Source: Calothrix parasitica NIES-267
Lineage (GTDB): Bacteria; Cyanobacteriota; Cyanobacteriia; Cyanobacteriales; Nostocaceae
Assembly (NCBI RefSeq): GCF_002368095.1
Contig: NZ_AP018227.1
Coordinates: 8,724,001-8,788,000 of the forward strand
Length of the DNA: 64,000 nt
Reading direction: 5' to 3'
The position numbers and the translations under genes are program-made. Positions 43,753-51,903 of the stretch are shown here, piece by piece. Position 1 is the first letter of the stretch. Each line of letters starts with the position of its first letter. The notes beneath the pieces are model-generated. The model was not told the DNA's origin. It ran no database searches and saw only the letters and a list, made by a program, of their open reading frames with translations.

Positions 43753-44736
43753 TCACCATTCATGATAAAGTCCTTCAACATAAAACATAATCTCTTCTTT
43801 CGGTAATCTAATTTTCGGCTTTTGCGATGGATACAAACTTTCAAGCGCTTTACTATCTTGTTCTACAATTTTAGCTGTTGATTTTAAAAGCGAACGTTTA
43901 ATTAGATTTCCTAATCCGGGTACGTTAATAACAGGATTGCCCCAATTCGCATATAAAAGTACAAAAGTTCGAGTTCTATTTTCTGTTTCTGGGTAAAGGA
44001 TGAAAAATTGTAAGATTTCACCGAGGGGAACTTCAGCTTTAAATAAAGTAGTTGATGGGAAAGTGTACTCTAGTTGATTTTTAATCTTTTTCGGAAAACT
44101 TATTAATGATGGATTCTGAAAAAGTTCTTGTATTGTATTATCCTCACGAATAAAAGTTTGGACAACTTTTGCATAATAACCATCCTTCTCAAAACTCTCT
44201 AATGGATTCTCTTTAATTCTAAAAGTATCGCTATGAACTCCATTTTGGTGGTTGAAATCATAATTAATCTTGATACATTTTAAAAACTCAGCTTGAATAG
44301 CCTTATTACCAGCAACCCCAAAAAAATTCAAACCCTTGCTTTTTTCACGAATAAAACTAGGAACTGATAAGCGAGGTTCAAAATTACCATAAGTCCAAAT
44401 TAAATCATCTTTAATAATTAAATCCAAACTTTTAGTAATCGCTTCTCCCTTAGCTTCTCCATCTTTAATAAGCCTACCTTTACCATCAAATTCCAAAGCG
44501 TGAAACGGACAGGTAATTGAATTATTTTCCTTACAAACCCAACCATTATCAAGAGGAGCTTGCATATGAGGACATACATTTTCTAATGCAAAAATTTCAC
44601 CCATCTTATTCTGCCAAAGGACATAATCGCAGTTATTTAGCGTAATTTTATAAGGCTTATTTACACCCAACATCGAGCGATGAGCAATTAACCAAGGGGC
44701 ACCCGGAAGAATGAAATTCATGTAATTATTCTCCAA
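43753..44736 (-). CDS. Rieske [2Fe-2S] oxygenase-like protein
   Basis: 327 residues. The N-terminal Rieske domain has the cluster ligands in CPHMQAPLD (CxH) and CPFHALEFD (CxxH). The C-terminal part is a ring-hydroxylating-oxygenase-like domain, and the KINYDFNHQNGVHSDTF segment may hold the mononuclear iron histidines. It is the last gene of a run with a SnoaL-like protein and a Crp/Fnr regulator. The substrate is unknown; in phototrophs such proteins also include chlorophyll and carotenoid oxygenases, but this one lacks their C-terminal membrane helices. Confidence 0.8.
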   Translation of the reverse strand: MENNYMNFILPGAPWLIAHRSMLGVNKPYKITLNNCDYVLWQNKMGEIFALENVCPHMQAPLDNGWVCKENNSITCPFHALEFDGKGRLIKDGEAKGEAITKSLDLIIKDDLIWTYGNFEPRLSVPSFIREKSKGLNFFGVAGNKAIQAEFLKCIKINYDFNHQNGVHSDTFRIKENPLESFEKDGYYAKVVQTFIREDNTIQELFQNPSLISFPKKIKNQLEYTFPSTTLFKAEVPLGEILQFFILYPETENRTRTFVLLYANWGNPVINVPGLGNLIKRSLLKSTAKIVEQDSKALESLYPSQKPKIRLPKEEIMFYVEGLYHEW

Positions 44737-44798
44737 ATATTAAAGTATTAATTTTTTGTATAGTGGGAGCAGCTTGCTCCCTAATTATTCAAAATAGA

Positions 44799-45215
44799 TT
44801 AACTATTTGTGCCAATTCCTAATTGCTGCATCATTTCAAAAACATCGGCTTGCCCCCAATGTTCTGCAATTTTACCGTCTAAAATAGTATCGATATGTAC
44901 AAACGAAAATTTCACTTGTTTACCTGTTGGTGGAATTCCCATCAATTCCCCTTGATGGGTACCGTTGAAAGTTCCACGAGTAACAACTTTATTAGCTTCA
45001 GCAATCACTTCTTCAATAACATGATAGCCATTCGGGAATGCAGCGAAGGACGACATTGCATACTGGATAAATTCATCAACACCTTTGCGAGGAATTGTAT
45101 CCATTCCATGCCCAACTATATCAGCAGATATAAATTTTTTCCCCTGCTCAATATCTTGTTTATCAAAGGCTTCATACATTTTTAGTACGATTGCTTTGTT
45201 ATATTCGAGTAACAT
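44799..45215 (-). CDS. SnoaL-like polyketide cyclase/ester cyclase-type protein
   Basis: 138 residues of the SnoaL group in the NTF2 superfamily: VLKMYEAFDKQDIEQGKKFISADIVGHG, then FPNGYHVIEEVIAEANKVVTRGTFNGTHQGELMGIPPTGKQV (quoted in parts), ending KIAEHWGQADVFEMMQQLG. Conserved His and Asp positions are present. The catalysed reaction is unknown. It is in line with the Rieske gene 63 bp downstream. Confidence 0.8.
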   Translation of the reverse strand: MLLEYNKAIVLKMYEAFDKQDIEQGKKFISADIVGHGMDTIPRKGVDEFIQYAMSSFAAFPNGYHVIEEVIAEANKVVTRGTFNGTHQGELMGIPPTGKQVKFSFVHIDTILDGKIAEHWGQADVFEMMQQLGIGTNS

Positions 45216-45293
45216 AATTTTCTACAAAAAATTCTGCAATAATCTATTTTTAATCACTATAATTTGCAGATTTATGACTTTCATTGACTTTGG

Positions 45294-45875
45294 TTAAGAT
45301 TTTCGATTTTGATTCACTCTCCGCTTTAATCTACTAAGCGATTCCGGTTCAATACCAAGATATGAAGCGAGATAATATTGAGGAATCCTTTGTAATAGTT
45401 CTGGTTCATTTTCAATTAATTTTAGATAGCGCTCTTGTGGAGTATCAATTAAAAGCGAAAGTAATTTATCTCGTAGCAAGAATGCTAAATCTTCTGCAAC
45501 AAGTCTGAGTAACTTTTGTCCTCCTGGAGCTTTTTCAAATAAAAGCATTGCTTGATGATTGAATATGAGAATTTCTGAGTCTTCGATTGCTTGAGTAGAA
45601 AAGCAAGCGGGTTTATTTTTTTGGAAACTTTCGTAATCTCCAAAAGTTTGATTTTCAGTATGGAAGAAAAGCGTATATTCTTTATCGTCTTTCAAAACAA
45701 AGCTTCTTAAACAACCTTTGTAATTAAAAGCAACAAAATCGCAAATATCACCTTTATGAAATAATATTTCTCCTTTACGTACCTTTCTGGATTTCAAGAA
45801 AGATTTGAGAAGGTTGATATCAACTTTGAATTCGGGTGATAGTTTTTGGATAAATGCATAGAATGACTCATGCAT
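45294..45875 (-). CDS. Crp/Fnr-family transcriptional regulator
   Basis: 193 residues. A cyclic-nucleotide-binding-like beta roll (RKGEILFHKGDICDFVAFNYKGCLR) is followed by a dimerisation helix and a C-terminal helix-turn-helix (IPQYYLASYLGIEPESLSRLKRRV). It belongs to the Bacteroidetes-like short Crp/Fnr type. No Fnr iron-sulfur Cys pattern. The start at ATG 45875 is chosen because a longer reading runs through a dispersed repeat at 45927-46024. It is upstream of, and in line with, the SnoaL and Rieske genes and may control them. Confidence 0.85.
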   Translation of the reverse strand: MHESFYAFIQKLSPEFKVDINLLKSFLKSRKVRKGEILFHKGDICDFVAFNYKGCLRSFVLKDDKEYTLFFHTENQTFGDYESFQKNKPACFSTQAIEDSEILIFNHQAMLLFEKAPGGQKLLRLVAEDLAFLLRDKLLSLLIDTPQERYLKLIENEPELLQRIPQYYLASYLGIEPESLSRLKRRVNQNRKS

Positions 45876-46337
45876 CGTAGTAGATTTATATTTATCTAAA
45901 ATTATATTTATAATTATCTTATAACAGTCATTGCGACCGAAATGCATTGTAGAGAAGCAATCCCAGCAATTAAAAGATGTTCCACACCCGACCGGTAAAT
46001 ACGTCGCTGTCGTTCGTAATGACTTCACAAGTAGCAAGTACCGCTACGCTCAAGTAGTAAGTAGCAAGTTTTACCTCTTCCTAAAGAAAGAGGATTCGCG
46101 CAACAGTTCTCTCTTTAATATTAAATATGTTGTTTTTTCTCCTTAAAAAGAGAGGCTTTATAGCAATTTTGGAGCTATATTACTTATTACTTGCTACTTG
46201 TTACTTTATCTCCCTATGAGCGTGGTAATCACTTTATTTTGCGTAAGTCCTAATACATATAATCAGCCCACGGAGGTGGGCTTTGGTTATGTAGCCCCAG
46301 ACTTCTAGTCTGAGGGCTATTATTTTGATTAAAACCC
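45876..46337. repeat. Repeat-rich intergenic region
   Basis: Holds a degenerate GTCATTGCGACCG..GTTCGTAATGAC unit (45927-46021), AAGTAGCAAGTA tandem repeats (46026-46072), a terminal TTGCGTAAGTCCTAAT end of the 171-bp family (46239-46254), and two small hairpins at 46265-46283 and 46292-46320 (AGCCCACGGAGGTGGGCT and AGCCCCAGAC..GTCTGAGGGCT). The hairpins may terminate transcription of the nitroreductase gene on the minus strand. Confidence 0.65.
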
Positions 46338-46997
46338 TTAATCTAAATACTCCACAACATCTTCCGTCTCAAAGCGAACTTTCGCCATATTTGCATATTT
46401 ATCATTAGCTGAACGATATCCAACCGGACAAACAACTGTTGTACTATATCCCTTATCTTTCAATCCCAAAATTTCATCATATTTCGCAGGGTCAATACCT
46501 TCCATCGGACAGGTATCAACTTCTAACATTGCCGCAGCAAACATTAAAAAGCCTAAAGCAATGTAAACTTGTTTAGCAGACCATGCATCTTTATCAAAAA
46601 CATCAGCAGGTCTTTTTAGAAAACCTTTGACCATATTAGAAAGACCTTCAAGCTTCTCCAAAGGAACATTTCGGACTTCCGACATCTTTTGAAGATAAGT
46701 ATCAACATCTTTCTCATCTACATCTTCTTTAATAGCTAAAACTATTAAATGAGAAGCATCCACGACCTGTTTCTGTCCCCAGGAATGTTCTACCAATTGC
46801 TGACGAATTTCAGGATTGCGAACCACGAAGAATTTCCAAGGTTGTAGTCCAAAGGATGAAGGTGAAAGTACCAAACTTTGTTCCAGAACTTTCCAAACGT
46901 CTTCTGGAATCTTTTTACTGGAGTCAAATTCTTTTACAGCATAACGCCATTCTAGTTGCTTGAGAACTTCTTGGGGTGCAAATGTTGTTGCGTTCAT
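46338..46997 (-). CDS. NAD(P)H nitroreductase-like flavoprotein
   Basis: 219 residues of the NfsB/oxygen-insensitive nitroreductase family: RYAVKEFDSSKKIPEDV, SPSSFGLQPWKFFVV (FMN contacts), AKQVYIALGFLMFAAAMLEVDTCPMEGI, and a C-terminal Arg/Lys-rich substrate region (YANMAKVRFE). It binds FMN and would reduce nitro compounds or quinones. ATG 46997 (MNATTFAPQEVL) is preferred over a TTG-type upstream extension. Single gene. Confidence 0.88.
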   Translation of the reverse strand: MNATTFAPQEVLKQLEWRYAVKEFDSSKKIPEDVWKVLEQSLVLSPSSFGLQPWKFFVVRNPEIRQQLVEHSWGQKQVVDASHLIVLAIKEDVDEKDVDTYLQKMSEVRNVPLEKLEGLSNMVKGFLKRPADVFDKDAWSAKQVYIALGFLMFAAAMLEVDTCPMEGIDPAKYDEILGLKDKGYSTTVVCPVGYRSANDKYANMAKVRFETEDVVEYLD

Positions 46998-47119
46998 GTA
47001 TGAGTGATTAAAAACAGTCAGTTTCAAAGATAAACGCAATTACAAATAAAGGCTAGTGGATATTTTGTATAAATTGTTAATTATATTGTTTGGAAATTTT
47101 ACAACTAACTTTAGACGTA

Positions 47120-47594
47120 TTATTTCGATTTGCGGGTAATAAAAGCCGCATGATTTGGAGGTAAATTAAATTCACCGTAATTGTAAATGGTTGTAACTTG
47201 AAAGCCGATTTTATGAAGTAATTTTACGATTTCTTTTTCTTCGTATAATCGCTGATAATGTACTTCTTCGTCTCGTCTGTAATATTCTCCTATTTGACGA
47301 AGAGTTATTATTCTTCTAGTTAATATTTTCTGCTTTTCTTCTTTTCTACTAGTACTATTAGGACTTACGCAATCCGCATATTTTTCTTGTAGGGTGCTGT
47401 GACACTTTGAACAATTCTGAAGGTAGTTACAATGTTTTCAGTGTCACGCACCAGCTGAGTATTTTGACAGTTGCGGCCATTCCTAACTATCCAATCTTTT
47501 CCTTCTGTAAATCCTTTAGCTGTAGTTCCGGAACTCACCTGTCCCGACGTTGCAATATCGAAAATGAAAATACCTCCAAGATTTAATGAATTAT
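47120..47594 (-). pseudogene. SAM-dependent methyltransferase, decayed and split by a 128-bp element
   Basis: Two minus-strand parts remain. 47491-47594 encodes SLNLGGIFIFDIATSG, then GFTEGKDWIV, the class I methyltransferase core. 47120-47354 encodes RRIITLRQIGEYYRRDEEVHYQRLY and IGFQVTTIYNYGEFNLPPNHAAF before a stop. The element at 47359-47486 lies between them. Removing it with one CTAT copy joins DWIV to LVEKK, as expected for the family. One further frameshift sits in the A-rich stretch after that, and the 5' half is missing. Confidence 0.75.
47359..47486. mobile_element. 128-bp inverted-repeat element inserted in a methyltransferase gene
   Basis: Ends TAGGACTTACGCAATCCGCA and, inverse, TTAGGAATGGCCGCAACTGT. 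The inside has GGTGCTGTGACACTTTGA..CAGTGTCACGCACC arms. It is flanked by a 4-bp direct repeat CTAT (47355-47358 and 47487-47490). A second copy lies inverse at 40217-40342. Confidence 0.8.
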
Positions 47595-47744
47595 ATATAG
47601 CAGTTTTCAGTTGGATAGAATACACCCTTCTCCAAGATATCGGAGAGGGGCTGGGGGTGAGGTCTATCAAAGTGTATTGCACTTAACCGAAAAGCGCTAT
47701 ATATGACCAAATAAATCAATTAATCTTTGATTCTAGGCAAAAAT
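47595..47744. repeat. Hairpin repeat of the GGAGAGGGG group
   Basis: CCCTTCTCCAAGATATCGGA continuing GAGGGGCTGGGGGTGAGGT (47627-47662) and a tail with CGCTATATATG. Related to 37738 and 58257. It replaces the 5' part of the methyltransferase pseudogene. Confidence 0.65.
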
Positions 47745-47787
47745 AAGGACACTGCATCGCTCTTCGGGAGTTATAGCAAGTGTCCTT
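47745..47787 (-). terminator. Intrinsic terminator for the four-repeat secreted protein gene
   Basis: Stem AAGGACACT / AGTGTCCTT with an inner small hairpin (CTCTTCGGGAG) in the loop. On the minus strand it is followed by ATTTTTGCC. It lies 36 bp after the stop at 47823. Confidence 0.7.
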
Positions 47788-47822
47788 TTATGGACTATCT
47801 AATCAGTTTACAATCTTATCGA

Positions 47823-48488
47823 CTACGGATTTTTAAACCAGGTATAAACGTGGTCGTTGGAACCTGCAATACCCATACCTACAATGTCATTTACTTTGGT
47901 TCCAATAGGCAAAGTATAGCTATAAGGGGTTCTGTACTTGTCTAAATTGTTGCTAGTACCGGAAGAAACCTTTCCATCTTTGTACCAAGCATAAACATGG
48001 TCGTTAGAACCTGCTATTCCTATCCCGACAATATCAGAGAATGATTTTCCAGCCGGTAAAGTGTAGTTATAAGGGGTTCTATACTTGTCCAAGTCTCTGC
48101 TAGTCCCTGAAGAAACCGTTCCATCTTTATACCATACATAAACATGGTCGTTAGAGCCTGCAATACCCATCCCTACAATGTCCGAGGGACTCTTTCCTGT
48201 AGGTAAACTATAGCGATAGCGTTGTCTATACTTGTCTAAGTCGTTGCTACGTCCTGAAGAGACTGTTCCGTCTTTGTACCATACATAAACGTGGTCGTTG
48301 GAACCTGCAATACCCATACCCACTATGTCTGAGGCTGTTTTTCCCGCAGTAATAGTATAGTTATACAGCGCTCTGTATTTATCTAAGTCATTGCTGCGTC
48401 CTGAACTAACAGAATTAGCTTGGACTGCAGCCATACTAGCAGTACCACAAATTGTTGCCAAAAGTGTTGAAATTAGAAGTCGTTTCAT
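47823..48488 (-). CDS. Exported protein with four tandem ~48-residue repeats
   Basis: 221 residues. After a signal peptide (MKRLLISTLLATICGTASMAAVQA) come four repeats of about 48 residues, each with VSSG(R/T)S, LDKYR, a Tyr-rich strand, GK.(P/A/F)SDIVG and MGIAGSNDHVYVWYKDGT. The repeats end exactly at the protein end, and the last is slightly diverged. Similar units occur as add-on domains in secreted bacterial proteins and may form a beta-propeller or lectin-like fold. No enzyme domain is attached here. A terminator follows. Confidence 0.75.
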   Translation of the reverse strand: MKRLLISTLLATICGTASMAAVQANSVSSGRSNDLDKYRALYNYTITAGKTASDIVGMGIAGSNDHVYVWYKDGTVSSGRSNDLDKYRQRYRYSLPTGKSPSDIVGMGIAGSNDHVYVWYKDGTVSSGTSRDLDKYRTPYNYTLPAGKSFSDIVGIGIAGSNDHVYAWYKDGKVSSGTSNNLDKYRTPYSYTLPIGTKVNDIVGMGIAGSNDHVYTWFKNP

Positions 48489-48679
48489 GATAATTAAGTA
48501 TCTATTTTTTCTACATCAAGCTGTATGCAAATCAAAATTTATTCAACAGCTTTATATTCGTTATTGTGTTGTAGATTAAATAAAGTAGCTATAGGAGAAA
48601 ATCAGGTCTCAAAAATAATATTAATAGGATAAAATCAGTCACTTACAAATAAAGTGGGTAAAACTCAGATTCTACAATC

Positions 48680-49738
48680 CTATATACAAGAAATTATATT
48701 TTTTAACTTCGCGAGATAGAACTGTATATATTTCGATGCAGTTTGCTTTAAAGTTACTTCTTGCTCTGATTTACCCGCAAGGAAAAGCGCAATACAGATA
48801 TATCTGACTGCTATAAATAATGGAATTTGATTTTCTATTTCATCTGACATTTTTCTAGTTGTTCTATACCCTTTAATTAAATTTATTTTAATTGCCGAAT
48901 ATTCTGGAATTCCCCAATAATTCGCTAAAATGACCGCTAAATCGTAAATATAATATCCCCATCCAGAATCATCAAAATCTATAGGAATTAAACTACTTTG
49001 ATGCAAGATAACGTTATTTAAATGCAAATCACCGTGGATGATACCGAAATTGTTTTCCTTACCATTTACAGCTTCAAAATCAATTAAACGTTGATAAACT
49101 GACTCAAATAAACTTACTGTTTCTCTATCAAAATATTTATAACCTGAATTTGCATATCCGAAAGCCCCATTTTTTCCAATTAAACTATCAGCATCAAATG
49201 TTGGACGATGAAAATTAATAGGTTTTTGCCAATCGGCTATTTTCTTATGAATATGAGCAAATAATTTACCAAGTTTCTCAAACAAACTTATGTCATCAAT
49301 GTCATGTCCAATAATTGGTGAATCAATCCAGGAAAGTATTGATACAGGTTTAGATATTCCTGAAGCTTCACCGATAGAAACAAAATTATCAGAATTATTA
49401 TAAATCGGTTTTTGATACGTGTAATTATTGCAGCTAATTAGATATTCAATAATTTTCGCTTCCGATTCTATATCTTTAACTGTATTATTCAATCCACAAT
49501 ATACTCGAACTAAAAAATCACCTTGTTCTGCGGACAATTTATAAGTTGTATTTTCTAAATGCTTGATAAATTTTAGTTTTGGTGATTGAAAACTATACTT
49601 TTTGATTGCATTGCTAGCTATTTCTGTGTTGATATTAATTTGTTCTGCTGATGATTCTTGTTTCATAGCTGTAAGAAAGTTTTCACTCATGAATAAATCA
49701 TATTTTCTTCTTACTAAAGGATTAATTTCTATGGTCAA
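48680..49738 (-). CDS. APH-family phosphotransferase (homoserine kinase II/choline kinase-like)
   Basis: 352 residues with the protein-kinase-like fold of the aminoglycoside phosphotransferase family. The catalytic loop is FGIIHGDLHLNNVIL (about 235-249), and IPIDFDDSGWGYYIYDLAV holds the metal-binding Asp. The N-terminal nucleotide lobe has GDFLVRVYCG. The length and HGDLHxxN type point to small-molecule kinases such as homoserine or choline kinase rather than antibiotic resistance. A shorter start at Met16 or Met25 is possible. No operon partner. Confidence 0.8.
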   Translation of the reverse strand: MTIEINPLVRRKYDLFMSENFLTAMKQESSAEQININTEIASNAIKKYSFQSPKLKFIKHLENTTYKLSAEQGDFLVRVYCGLNNTVKDIESEAKIIEYLISCNNYTYQKPIYNNSDNFVSIGEASGISKPVSILSWIDSPIIGHDIDDISLFEKLGKLFAHIHKKIADWQKPINFHRPTFDADSLIGKNGAFGYANSGYKYFDRETVSLFESVYQRLIDFEAVNGKENNFGIIHGDLHLNNVILHQSSLIPIDFDDSGWGYYIYDLAVILANYWGIPEYSAIKINLIKGYRTTRKMSDEIENQIPLFIAVRYICIALFLAGKSEQEVTLKQTASKYIQFYLAKLKNIISCI

Positions 49739-50038
49739 TAGTTTAGTTTCTGTAGTAGATAATGCTCATCCTTTATATATGTATTTTAAGTAGTATTAAG
49801 TAAATTGAATCGTATTAGTAAGTGAATCAAATGATAGACATAGCATTATCTTCAATAGTAATCACCGAAAAGTCGTATAGCTAGGTGACTTTATTAATTT
49901 AATCTTATTTGTATGCAGACAATATATAAGTTAATCTAATGCTTGACTTTACAAATTGACATTTTACGAATTGAATATTTCACGTCAAGATAATAAGTAA
50001 TAACACCACCGCAGATAACATATTTTTGGATTAAACCA
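49739..50038 (+). other. Leader region of the flavodiiron gene pair
   Basis: AT-rich DNA between divergent genes. It should hold the promoter for the flavodiiron operon. No clear GTAN8TAC NtcA site or TCCGGA heterocyst-type motif was found by eye. Confidence 0.4.
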
Positions 50039-51772
50039 ATGGTTCAACTCACACAGTCAACTCAAACTACAAGCAACCCAGGACGTTTAACAGTTGAAAC
50101 TGTTGAAATTGCTCCTCAAACTACTGCTATTCGCTGTCTTGATTGGGACAGAGAACGTTTTGATGTTGAGTTCGGTTTACGTAATGGAACAACCTATAAT
50201 TCTTTCTTAATTGAGAGTGAAAAAATTGCTTTAGTTGATACTTCTCATCGCAAGTTTGAGGAGTTATATATGGAAATAATTACAGGATTAATTGACGTAA
50301 GTAAAATAGATTATTTAATTATTAGTCACACCGAACCAGACCATAGTGGTTTAGTAAAAAATATTCTGAAATTAGCTCCTTCTATTACTGTTGTTGGTGC
50401 TAAGGTCGCGATTCAATTTTTAGAAAACATGGTTCACCAGCCTTTTAATTCAATGGTGGTGAAAAGCGGACAAAAGTTAGATTTGGGCGACGGACATGAA
50501 TTAGAATTTGTTTCTGCACCTAACTTACATTGGCCCGATACAATCTTCACTTACGACCATAAAACCAGCACTCTTTTTACTTGTGATGTGTTCGGAATGC
50601 ATTACTGTGATGACCCCACTTACGATGAAAATTTCAGGACTATAGAAGGTGATTTCAAATATTATTATGATTGCTTGATGGGACCGAATGCACGTTCTGT
50701 ATTATCGGCTTTAAAGCGGATTGATAAATTAGAAATAGAAACAGTTGCAACGGGGCACGGTCCTTTATTAAAACACTCTATTTCAGAATGGCTGGGACGC
50801 TATAAAGATTGGAGTTTAGAGAAAACTAAAAAAGAAACATTAGTAGCTTTATTTTACACAGAAGATTACGGCTATAGCGAAGAATTAGTAAGAGCCGTAG
50901 CCCATGGTAGTGACAAAACTGATGTAATAGTAGAATTAGTAGATATTAATAATACCGAGCTTCAAGAAATCCGAGAGATAGTTACACAAGCTGCTGGTAT
51001 TGTAATTGGAATGCCTCCCCAATCTTCAGATGTAGCTCAAGTCGCTTTAAACACTATTTTAGCTACAGCCCATAACAAGCAAGCAATTGGTTTATTAGAG
51101 TCGGGAGGAGGAGAAGACGAACCGATTTATCCTCTACGAAATAAGTTTCAAGAATTAGGATTAACCGAAATCTTTCCCCCGATTTTAATTAAAGAAACTC
51201 CCAATCAAATAACCGAACAGCTTTGTGATGAAGCGGGAACAGATATGGGTCAATGGTTGAACCGCGACCGCTCAATTAAACAAATTAAATCTATTGACAA
51301 CGAGCTAGAAAAATCATTAGGACGGATTAGCACGGGACTATATATAATCACCGCTAAAAAAGGAGAAGTTCAAAGTGCAATGCTTGCTTCTTGGGTGACA
51401 CAAGCAAGCGTTAAACCATTAGGGGTTGCAATTGCAGTCGCTAAAGATAGAGCAATTGAATCCTTGCTGCACGTTGGAGATAGCTTTGTTTTAAATGTTT
51501 TAGAAGAAGGTAAATATCAAGGATTAATAAAACATTTTCTCAAGCGTTTTGCTCCTGGTGCTGATAGATTTTCTGGAGTAAAAACATATCCTGCTCGAAC
51601 CAATGAATCTCCGATTTTAGCTGATGCTCTAGCTTATATGGAATGCGAAATCACTAGTCGTATGGATTGTGGAGACCATTGGGTAATTTACAGTAGCGTT
51701 CACACCGGAAGAGTTGCTCAGGTTAATGCATTAACCGCAGTCCATCACCGCAAAATTGGCAATCATTATTAA
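50039..51772 (+). CDS. flv3: Flavodiiron protein, Flv3-type (canonical di-iron site)
   Basis: 577 residues, class C flavodiiron protein that reduces O2 to water without forming ROS, protecting photosystem I or nitrogenase. Domain order: metallo-beta-lactamase-like (1-260), flavodoxin-like FMN domain (about 265-410), flavin-reductase domain (about 420-577). All di-iron ligands are present: H97, E99, D101, H102, H164, D183, H240. This matches Flv3/Flv4 rather than Flv1/Flv2. It is directly followed by an Flv1-type gene without an intervening sll0218-like gene, so Flv3 fits better than Flv4. The adjacency resembles the heterocyst-specific flv1B-flv3B pair. Confidence 0.85.
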   Translation: MVQLTQSTQTTSNPGRLTVETVEIAPQTTAIRCLDWDRERFDVEFGLRNGTTYNSFLIESEKIALVDTSHRKFEELYMEIITGLIDVSKIDYLIISHTEPDHSGLVKNILKLAPSITVVGAKVAIQFLENMVHQPFNSMVVKSGQKLDLGDGHELEFVSAPNLHWPDTIFTYDHKTSTLFTCDVFGMHYCDDPTYDENFRTIEGDFKYYYDCLMGPNARSVLSALKRIDKLEIETVATGHGPLLKHSISEWLGRYKDWSLEKTKKETLVALFYTEDYGYSEELVRAVAHGSDKTDVIVELVDINNTELQEIREIVTQAAGIVIGMPPQSSDVAQVALNTILATAHNKQAIGLLESGGGEDEPIYPLRNKFQELGLTEIFPPILIKETPNQITEQLCDEAGTDMGQWLNRDRSIKQIKSIDNELEKSLGRISTGLYIITAKKGEVQSAMLASWVTQASVKPLGVAIAVAKDRAIESLLHVGDSFVLNVLEEGKYQGLIKHFLKRFAPGADRFSGVKTYPARTNESPILADALAYMECEITSRMDCGDHWVIYSSVHTGRVAQVNALTAVHHRKIGNHY

Positions 51773-51903
51773 ATAGGTCAAAGGTTAAAGGTTAGAGGTC
51801 AAAGGTTAGAAATTAATAATTATATAAATTTCTCCTTGTCTCCCCATCTCCTTGTCTCCCCATCTCCCCATCTCCCTTTTCCAATTACCAATTACCAATT
51901 ACC
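51773..51903. repeat. Tandem repeats between the two flavodiiron genes
   Basis: 'GGTCAAA/GGTTAGA' units, then 'TCTCCCCATC', then 'CCAATTA' units. It ends directly at the ATG of the second gene, so the repeat forms its leader and no Shine-Dalgarno is seen. Confidence 0.85.

Noticed and set aside
45876-46037. N-terminal extension of the Crp/Fnr gene
   Set aside because: It is encoded by a dispersed GTCATTGCGACCG repeat; the conserved protein starts at 45875.
47365-47682. 105-codon open frame on the minus strand
   Set aside because: A chance join of a hairpin repeat, a methyltransferase fragment and the 128-bp element; described instead as a pseudogene plus element.
48680-49738. Aminoglycoside resistance gene
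   Set aside because: The APH fold is shared with homoserine and choline kinases; the sequence and context give no support for antibiotic resistance.
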